DNA from: Marinobacter alexandrii | GTDB lineage: Bacteria > Pseudomonadota > Gammaproteobacteria > Pseudomonadales > Oleiphilaceae | Length of the DNA stretch: 64,000 bases | Direction: 5' to 3' | Assembly: GCF_005871205.1 (NCBI RefSeq) | Contig: NZ_SWKM01000011.1 | Span: 1,178,001-1,242,000 of the forward strand | Part shown: positions 57,331 to 64,000 of the stretch, in pieces | Position numbering within the stretch: position 1 is the stretch's first letter | Layout of the letters: every line of letters begins with the position of its first letter | Program-made: the position numbers and the translations under genes | The notes under the pieces: model-generated | What the model saw: only the letters and a program-made list of their open reading frames with translations | Told to the model about the DNA's origin: nothing | Databases searched by the model: none

Positions 57331-58109
57331 TCGATCGAATTGTGGCGTTGGGCCGGGTGGGGCTGACCACGATGGCCGCACTCGGTCGTTCAGGCCAGTT
57401 TCTGGCCGGCGTTGTGTTTGGTGTTCCCAGGCCGAGCATCGGGTTTCCGCTGTTGGTCCGGCAGTTGTACGCGGTTGGTGTGCTGTCGCTGGCGATCATT
57501 ATCGTGTCGGGGCTGTTTATCGGCATGGTGCTGGGCTTGCAGGGTTACACCATCCTCAGCGACTACGGCTCCGAGGCGGCCATTGGCCAGATGATCGCCC
57601 TCACGCTGGTGCGTGAGCTGGGGCCGGTGGTGACAGCGCTGCTATTCGCGGGGCGTGCCGGGTCAGCCCTGACGGCGGAAATAGGCTTGATGAAAGCGAC
57701 CGAGCAGCTGTCGAGCATGGAGATGATGGGGGTCGACCCTCTTCGGCGGGTCATTGCGCCGCGGCTTTGGGCTGGTTTCATTGCCATGCCGGTGCTGGCC
57801 ATTATCTTTTCGGCGGTGGGAATATGGGGCGGAATGCTTGTAGGTGTCGATTGGCTCGGCGTTTTTGAGGGTTCGTTCTGGGGTAATATGCAGTCATCTG
57901 TGGACTTCGTGGATGACGTGCTCAACGGCGTGATCAAGAGCGTAGTGTTCGGGTTCGTCTGCACCTGGATTGCGGTCTACCAGGGCTACGACTGTGTGCC
58001 GACCTCTGCAGGTATCAGTTCGGCGACGACGAAAACGGTGGTGTATTCGTCGCTGGCCGTGCTGGCCCTGGATTTTGTGTTGACCGCCGTGATGTTTGGC
58101 GACTTTTGA
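57327..58109 (+). CDS. mlaE: phospholipid ABC transporter permease MlaE
   Basis: MlaE is the inner-membrane permease of the Mla system. The 260-residue protein has about five or six membrane helices and the MlaE signature [31 protein letters not shown], which links to MlaF. The start is a TTG at 57327 that overlaps the mlaF stop. mlaD follows after 31 bp. Confidence 0.94.
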   Translation: MIDRIVALGRVGLTTMAALGRSGQFLAGVVFGVPRPSIGFPLLVRQLYAVGVLSLAIIIVSGLFIGMVLGLQGYTILSDYGSEAAIGQMIALTLVRELGPVVTALLFAGRAGSALTAEIGLMKATEQLSSMEMMGVDPLRRVIAPRLWAGFIAMPVLAIIFSAVGIWGGMLVGVDWLGVFEGSFWGNMQSSVDFVDDVLNGVIKSVVFGFVCTWIAVYQGYDCVPTSAGISSATTKTVVYSSLAVLALDFVLTAVMFGDF

Positions 58110-58140
58110 ACTTACGACCGACAGATAGGTAGGTGGAGCG

Positions 58141-58593
58141 GTGATAACCCAGAGAACAACGGAAGTCATAGTCGGAGTGTTTATGGTTGCCGGACTGGCG
58201 GCGCTCCTGTTTCTCGCTCTGCAAGTCAGCGGCCTGACGCCCAAATCGGCCGAAGGTACGTATACGGTGTATGCCAACTTCAATGATACCGGTGGGCTGG
58301 CACCTCGGGGGCGGGTTTCAATGGCCGGGGTTACGGTCGGCACTATCGAGTCTATCAGCCTGAATAAAAAGACGTTTCAGGCGAAAGTGGAGATGGCGAT
58401 CAGTGCTGATATAGATACCATTCCGTCAGACAGTTCGGCAGTAATACGTACATCGGGCCTGCTCGGTGAACAGTACATTGATATATCCGTAGGGGGAGAG
58501 ATGGAATCGTTGGCAGACGGCGATACCTTCTATTCCACCCAGTCGGCCATGAATCTGGAACGGCTGATCAGTAATTTTGCTTCCGGCCGATGA
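58141..58593 (+). CDS. mlaD: phospholipid-binding MCE protein MlaD
   Basis: MlaD forms a hexameric ring in the periplasm that passes lipid between MlaC and MlaFE. One N-terminal membrane helix (about residues 8-28) is followed by a single MCE domain (VYANFNDTGGLAPRGRVSMAGVTVG). The product has 150 residues from a GTG start. mlaC begins 37 bp later. Confidence 0.93.
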   Translation: MITQRTTEVIVGVFMVAGLAALLFLALQVSGLTPKSAEGTYTVYANFNDTGGLAPRGRVSMAGVTVGTIESISLNKKTFQAKVEMAISADIDTIPSDSSAVIRTSGLLGEQYIDISVGGEMESLADGDTFYSTQSAMNLERLISNFASGR

Positions 58594-58630
58594 GTGGGGC
58601 CGCGGTGACTGGTTTTCAAAGGAGATTGTA

Positions 58631-59284
58631 ATGCTGTTGGTGAAACAACGATTGTTTCTGCTGTTTGTATTGGCCGCCTTTGCGGTGGGTTCTGCTCATG
58701 CCGGAGCCGCTGAGGACCTTAAGGCCTATGTAGACGAAAACACTCAACGCCTGGTTGAAAAACTCAATGCAGAGCGCGGCCTGTACGATGAAGATCCCGA
58801 CGCATTTTACGCCAGCATGGAAGAGTCGTTGCAGAACTTTGTCGATTTTCGCCGCATCGCAGCTCGGGTGATGGGGCGGTATGCGCGCCAGACCACCCCG
58901 GAACAGCGTGACGAATTCGTAGTGAAGTTCAAGCGCAGCCTGTTTGACAGCTACGCCAAAGCCCTGGTGGACGCGGACAACTTCAGTATTGAGGTCAAGG
59001 AAGCTGTCATCAACCCGCAGGATGCCGGCCGCGCCTCGGTTCAGATGGAAGTGATCAGTGCTTCAGGTACCCGCTACCCGGTGACTTACTCTATGTACAA
59101 GAAAGGTGACGGTCAGTGGTTGATGGAGAACGTGATCGTCGAAGGCGTGAACATTGGCCTCGCCTTCCGTGATCGGTTTGCCCAGGAGATGGAAGAGCAC
59201 CGTGGCCAGGTTCAGGTGGTCATCGATGGTTGGGGCGATGCAGTAAAATCATTGAACCTGGATAAGGAAGTCGACAAGTCGTGA
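58631..59284 (+). CDS. mlaC: periplasmic phospholipid-binding protein MlaC
   Basis: MlaC shuttles phospholipid between the outer-membrane MlaA complex and MlaD. The ATG at 58631 gives a signal peptide (LFLLFVLAAFAVGSAHA) and 217 residues. The mature part has the VDFRRIAARVMGRYAR segment typical of the Ttg2D/MlaC family. Its stop overlaps the mlaB start by 4 bp. Confidence 0.93.
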   Translation: MLLVKQRLFLLFVLAAFAVGSAHAGAAEDLKAYVDENTQRLVEKLNAERGLYDEDPDAFYASMEESLQNFVDFRRIAARVMGRYARQTTPEQRDEFVVKFKRSLFDSYAKALVDADNFSIEVKEAVINPQDAGRASVQMEVISASGTRYPVTYSMYKKGDGQWLMENVIVEGVNIGLAFRDRFAQEMEEHRGQVQVVIDGWGDAVKSLNLDKEVDKS

Positions 59285-59592
59285 CCGCGATGGCTCCCCG
59301 TGTCGAGATGACGAATGACATCCTGGTGGTGACCGGTGACGTGGATGCAGAATCCGTCGTGGCGCTACGATCAAAGGGCGAGGCGGTCATTCGTTCTGCC
59401 GCGGTTGATTTGACCGTGGATCTTGAAGGGCTTGAGACGGCGCACAGTGTTGTGTTGTCAATGCTCCTTTGCTGGCAGCGGCTGGCAGCCAGTCTGGGTG
59501 TGGACCTGACCTACCGAGGCGTGAGCGAGCGTCTGCTGTCGCTGGCAGCTCTCAGTCACCTCGATGACCATCTGCCCGGATTTACCCGCTAA
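59281..59592 (+). CDS. mlaB: STAS-domain protein MlaB
   Basis: MlaB is the small cytoplasmic STAS protein that activates MlaF. The 103-residue product is a single STAS domain (DLEGLETAHSVVLSMLLCWQRLA) from a GTG start overlapping mlaC. It is the last mla gene; ibaG follows after 122 bp. Confidence 0.88.
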   Translation: MTAMAPRVEMTNDILVVTGDVDAESVVALRSKGEAVIRSAAVDLTVDLEGLETAHSVVLSMLLCWQRLAASLGVDLTYRGVSERLLSLAALSHLDDHLPGFTR

Positions 59593-59650
59593 CAGTTTTG
59601 TTTCACTGCCATGTGAGGTTGCCGGCTTTCTTCGTTAGCCAATGGTAAAG

Positions 59651-59679
59651 CTGACCTAGCCTCTGTAATTGGTTACAAT
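59651..59679 (+). promoter_or_regulatory. predicted sigma70 promoter of ibaG
   Basis: CTGACC (59651-59656), a 17-bp spacer and TACAAT (59674-59679, 5 of 6 consensus) lie 36 bp upstream of the ibaG start. It would allow ibaG-murA-his expression apart from the mla genes. Confidence 0.45.
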
Positions 59680-59714
59680 CTCGCCCCTGATTTTCTAATG
59701 CTCGAGGTTTTTTT

Positions 59715-61248
<1,534 letters not shown>

Positions 61249-61277
61249 CGGAAACAAACGGGAAACCGGAAGGACGC

Positions 61278-61925
61278 ATGACAGATTCCATCACCATCGC
61301 ATTGTCGAAGGGGCGCATCCTCGAAGAGACGCTGCCACTGCTGGCGGAAGCCGGCATTGAGCTGGTCGACGACATCAAGAAATCCCGCAAGCTGGTTTTC
61401 CCGACAACGGATCCCAGTGTAAGGGTACTTATCATCCGAGCCACGGACGTACCGACTTACGTTCAGTACGGCGGCGCTGATCTTGGCGTTACCGGCAAGG
61501 ATGTGTTGATGGAGCATGGTGGTGAGGGTTTGTATGAGCCGCTGGATCTGAACATTTCCCGTTGCCGTCTGATGACTGCCGGCCCCAAGGATCAGACACC
61601 ACCGAATGGTCGGATCAAGGTCGCAACCAAGTTTGTGAACCTGGCGCGCAGCTACTATTCGGCCCAGGGCCGGCAGGCAGACATCATCAAGTTGTATGGT
61701 GCTATGGAGCTGGCGCCGATTCTTGGGCTGGCGGATGAGATTGTCGATATCGTGGATACCGGCAATACTCTGAAGGCCAATGGCCTTGAAGCCCGGGAGC
61801 TGATTGAGCACATCAGCAGCCGGTTGGTGGTGAACCGGGCGTCCATGAAGATGAAACACGAAAAGATTAACCCCATAATTGAAAAGATGTCCGTTGCCGT
61901 AGATAAGCGACGTACTTCGGATTAA
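61278..61925 (+). CDS. hisG: ATP phosphoribosyltransferase, short form HisG
   Basis: HisG catalyses the first step of histidine synthesis. The 215-residue product is the short form: it has the catalytic domain, with [14 protein letters not shown] as PRPP-binding motif, but lacks the C-terminal regulatory domain. Short HisG needs the HisRS-like subunit HisZ, which is not in this window. The ATG at 61278 follows GGAAGGA. A 170-bp gap with a repeat remnant separates it from hisD. Confidence 0.94.
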   Translation: MTDSITIALSKGRILEETLPLLAEAGIELVDDIKKSRKLVFPTTDPSVRVLIIRATDVPTYVQYGGADLGVTGKDVLMEHGGEGLYEPLDLNISRCRLMTAGPKDQTPPNGRIKVATKFVNLARSYYSAQGRQADIIKLYGAMELAPILGLADEIVDIVDTGNTLKANGLEARELIEHISSRLVVNRASMKMKHEKINPIIEKMSVAVDKRRTSD

Positions 61926-61932
61926 GAAGCGC

Positions 61933-62030
61933 TCGGCCAAGAGGTTTCATAACCCGCTCAAGCACGTCCATGTGGCGCTTGAGCTCCGCCATCCTTGGCT
62001 CCGCACAGTTTTGGGAAGCCTCGCCCGACC
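61933..62030. repeat. degenerate palindromic intergenic element (copy 2)
   Basis: This sequence between hisG and hisD is related to the element at 6665-6770. It shares TCCATG, GGCGCTTGAG, a GCCATCCTTGGCT block and an outer arm ending GCCTCGCCCG. Its first inner hairpin is GCTCAAGC/GCTTGAGC. The outer arms match at only about 13 of 21 positions, so the copy has decayed. No gene is seen in it. Confidence 0.65.
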
Positions 62031-62095
62031 ACTTCCCCGAGCCTGGGCAGGGCTTCCGCAGTCCCACGTTGTTAATTCCAGACAGGGTTTGATAG

Positions 62096-63406
62096 ATGAC
62101 CGATATCAGCATCACACGATTGAATGCCTCCCAAAGTGACTTCGACAGTTCACTGGCCAAGCTGTTGGCCTGGGAAGACAGCGTTGATCATCAGGTGAAT
62201 GAATCGGTACGTCATATCCTGCATCAGGTGAAAACCCGCGGTGACGCTGCGGTGCTTGAGTTCACCGAGAAGTTTGATCGCCTGAAGGCCGGCAGTGTTG
62301 CGGAGCTTGAGATTGGTCAGGACCGGCTGCAGAAGGCGCTCGAGGCAATTCCTGAAAATCAGCGGGTTGCTCTGGAGCAAGCGGCGCAGCGGGTTCGTTC
62401 TTATCACGAGCGGCAGAATCAGAAGTCCTGGCAATACGAGGAAGAGGACGGCACGGTGCTGGGCCAGAAGGTCACGCCGCTGGATCGTGCTGGCTTGTAT
62501 GTGCCGGGCGGCAAGGCCGCTTACCCGTCGTCCGTATTGATGAATGCCATTCCGGCGAAGGTGGCCGGTGTCGCTGAAGTGATTATGGTTGTGCCGACTC
62601 CCGATGGCGTTGTTAACGATATGGTGTTGGCGGCCGCGGCGATTGCGGGTGTGGACCGCGTATTTACCCTGGGTGGTGCTCAGGCCGTTGGTGCCCTGGC
62701 GTATGGCACGGAAACGGTGCCGTCCGTCGATAAGATCGTCGGGCCTGGCAACATTTTCGTAGCGACTGCCAAGCGCGAGGTATTCGGCACCGTTGGTATT
62801 GATATGATCGCCGGTCCGTCTGAGATCCTGGTGATCTGCGATGGCCAGACTGATCCTGACTGGATCGCCATGGACCTGTTTTCGCAGGCTGAGCACGATG
62901 AGCAGGCGCAATCGATTCTGATCAGCCCGGACGCGAAGTTTTTGGACGCGGTTGAAGCTAGCATCAACAAGTTGTTGCCCACCATGGAGCGTGCCGAAAT
63001 CATCGAGGCGTCTATGGGCACTCGGGCGGCAATGATTCAGGTGGCTGATCTCAGTCAGGCAGCCGAGGTTTCCAATCGAATTGCGCCGGAGCACCTGGAA
63101 TTGTCAGTGGAAGACCCCGAGGCGTTGTGCGAAGAAATTCGTCATGCCGGCGCTATTTTCATGGGGCGTTACACCGCCGAAGCGCTTGGCGACTACTGCG
63201 CGGGGCCGAACCACGTGCTGCCCACCAGCGGGACTGCCCGGTTCTCGTCACCTCTGGGTGTCTACGATTTCCAGAAGCGTTCGTCGCTCATCGGTTTCAG
63301 TGCCTCCGGAGCGGATCGAATGGGGCGGGTGGCCTCCGTGCTGGCGCGCGGTGAGGGCCTGACAGCTCACGCCCGTTCCGCCGAGTATCGCATTGAGGAA
63401 GACTGA
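62096..63406 (+). CDS. hisD: histidinol dehydrogenase HisD
   Basis: HisD carries out the last two oxidations of histidine synthesis with NAD and zinc. The 436-residue product has the family segment [10 protein letters not shown] and [12 protein letters not shown], with catalytic glutamate and histidine in IAPEHLEL. The C-terminal [19 protein letters not shown] block supplies the zinc ligands. It is followed by hisC after 60 bp; that gap holds a strong GC hairpin (about 63422-63447). Confidence 0.96.
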   Translation: MTDISITRLNASQSDFDSSLAKLLAWEDSVDHQVNESVRHILHQVKTRGDAAVLEFTEKFDRLKAGSVAELEIGQDRLQKALEAIPENQRVALEQAAQRVRSYHERQNQKSWQYEEEDGTVLGQKVTPLDRAGLYVPGGKAAYPSSVLMNAIPAKVAGVAEVIMVVPTPDGVVNDMVLAAAAIAGVDRVFTLGGAQAVGALAYGTETVPSVDKIVGPGNIFVATAKREVFGTVGIDMIAGPSEILVICDGQTDPDWIAMDLFSQAEHDEQAQSILISPDAKFLDAVEASINKLLPTMERAEIIEASMGTRAAMIQVADLSQAAEVSNRIAPEHLELSVEDPEALCEEIRHAGAIFMGRYTAEALGDYCAGPNHVLPTSGTARFSSPLGVYDFQKRSSLIGFSASGADRMGRVASVLARGEGLTAHARSAEYRIEED

Positions 63407-63466
63407 CACATCTATGTTCGCGCGCAGGGCCTTCCTGCGCCGCGACAGCACGGAGTTCATCTCAGT

Positions 63467-64000
63467 ATGAGTAAGTTCTGGAGCCCGCTGGTTAGTGACC
63501 TGGTCCCGTATGTGCCAGGCGAGCAGCCGAAAATGGCCAATCTGGTCAAGCTGAATACCAATGAAAACCCCTTTGGTCCGTCACCCAAGGTCGTTGAAGC
63601 GATCAAGGCAGAGTTGAATGACAACCTCCGCCTGTATCCGGACCCGGAAGGCGAAAGCCTGCGCCAGACCATTGCCAGCTACCATTCCCTGAAGCCAGAG
63701 CAGATCTTTCTGGGTAATGGGTCAGACGAGGTGCTGGCGCACATTTTCTACGGCCTGTTCCAGCACGGCGAGCCGATTCTGTTCCCGGATATTACCTACA
63801 GCTTCTACCCGGTGTACTGCGGTCTGTATAACATCGAGGGCATCAAAGTCCCGCTGACCGACAGCTTTGAAATCAACCCCGAAGACTATAAGCAGGCTAA
63901 CGGCGGGGTGATTTTTCCTAATCCTAATGCGCCCACAGGTCGGTATCTCGGATTGGAGCACGTGGAGGAAATCCTGCGAGCTAATCCGGATCGGGTCGTC
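63467..64000 (+). CDS. hisC: histidinol-phosphate aminotransferase HisC (partial)
   Basis: HisC is a PLP-dependent class I/II aminotransferase of the histidine pathway. The first 178 codons are present and the window ends before the PLP lysine. The segments [39 protein letters not shown] and [12 protein letters not shown] are clear HisC features. The ATG at 63467 is 60 bp after hisD. About half of the protein (of roughly 350 residues) lies beyond the window. Confidence 0.94.
   Translation, partial: MSKFWSPLVSDLVPYVPGEQPKMANLVKLNTNENPFGPSPKVVEAIKAELNDNLRLYPDPEGESLRQTIASYHSLKPEQIFLGNGSDEVLAHIFYGLFQHGEPILFPDITYSFYPVYCGLYNIEGIKVPLTDSFEINPEDYKQANGGVIFPNPNAPTGRYLGLEHVEEILRANPDRVV

Overview
The window is chromosomal DNA from a gammaproteobacterium, most likely Marinobacter or a close marine relative. 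This genus call rests on gene content and order recalled from memory, not on a database search. Genes are dense, mostly intact and moderately GC-rich, and nearly all belong to core cellular functions. I saw no rRNA, tRNA, CRISPR array, prophage or transposase gene. Two incomplete genes flank the window: cmoB at the left edge and hisC at the right edge.

Layout. 1-3.5 kb (minus): the cmoA/cmoB tRNA wobble-uridine modification pair, the kinase srkA and two small single-membrane-span proteins of unknown function. 3.7-9.6 kb: an FAD oxidoreductase, comF, then the biotin genes bioB-bioF-bioC-bioD, preceded by a good sigma70 promoter and a BirA-type operator. A 106-bp cloverleaf-like palindromic repeat lies between bioB and bioF, and a degenerate relative of it lies between hisG and hisD near 62 kb. 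9.6-10.5 kb: an orphan flagellar-rod-like peptide and a SprA-related putative zinc protease. 10.8-14.6 kb: two paralogous acyl-CoA dehydrogenases, each followed by a terminator; the first has a PsrA-like operator. 14.7-15.8 kb: an EndA-like secreted protein and a small coiled-coil protein. 15.9-26 kb (mostly minus): leuS-lptE-holA and miaB-ybeZ-ybeY-corC-lnt. 26.2-30.7 kb: trmH, then an AT-richer pair that looks like a type VI secretion phospholipase effector (DUF2235) with its lipoprotein immunity protein (DUF2931-like), then a YejK-type nucleoid protein. 30.7-33.3 kb: cysD-cysN, where CysN carries a decayed APS-kinase tail. 33.5-37.4 kb: a PilZ protein and gatC-gatA-gatB. 37.7-46.9 kb: mreB-mreC-mreD-maf-rng-yhdP and a nitrilase-family amidase; mreC appears to start at an ATT codon. 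46.9-56.3 kb (minus): mgtE-yjgA and the long kdsD-kdsC-lptC-lptA-lptB-rpoN-hpf-ptsN-rapZ-ptsO series. 56.5-64 kb (plus): mlaFEDCB-ibaG-murA-hisG-hisD-hisC.

How the genes work together. Much of the window serves the cell envelope: Kdo synthesis (kdsC, kdsD), LPS transport (lptA, lptB, lptC, lptE), phospholipid retrograde transport (mla), peptidoglycan precursor synthesis (murA), cell shape (mreBCD), lipoprotein acylation (lnt) and the AsmA-like lipid transporter yhdP. A second theme is tRNA and translation quality: cmoAB, miaB, trmH, leuS, gatCAB, ybeY, hpf. The accessory part is small and centred on 27.0-29.6 kb; this effector/immunity pair is the best candidate for a poorly described system here.
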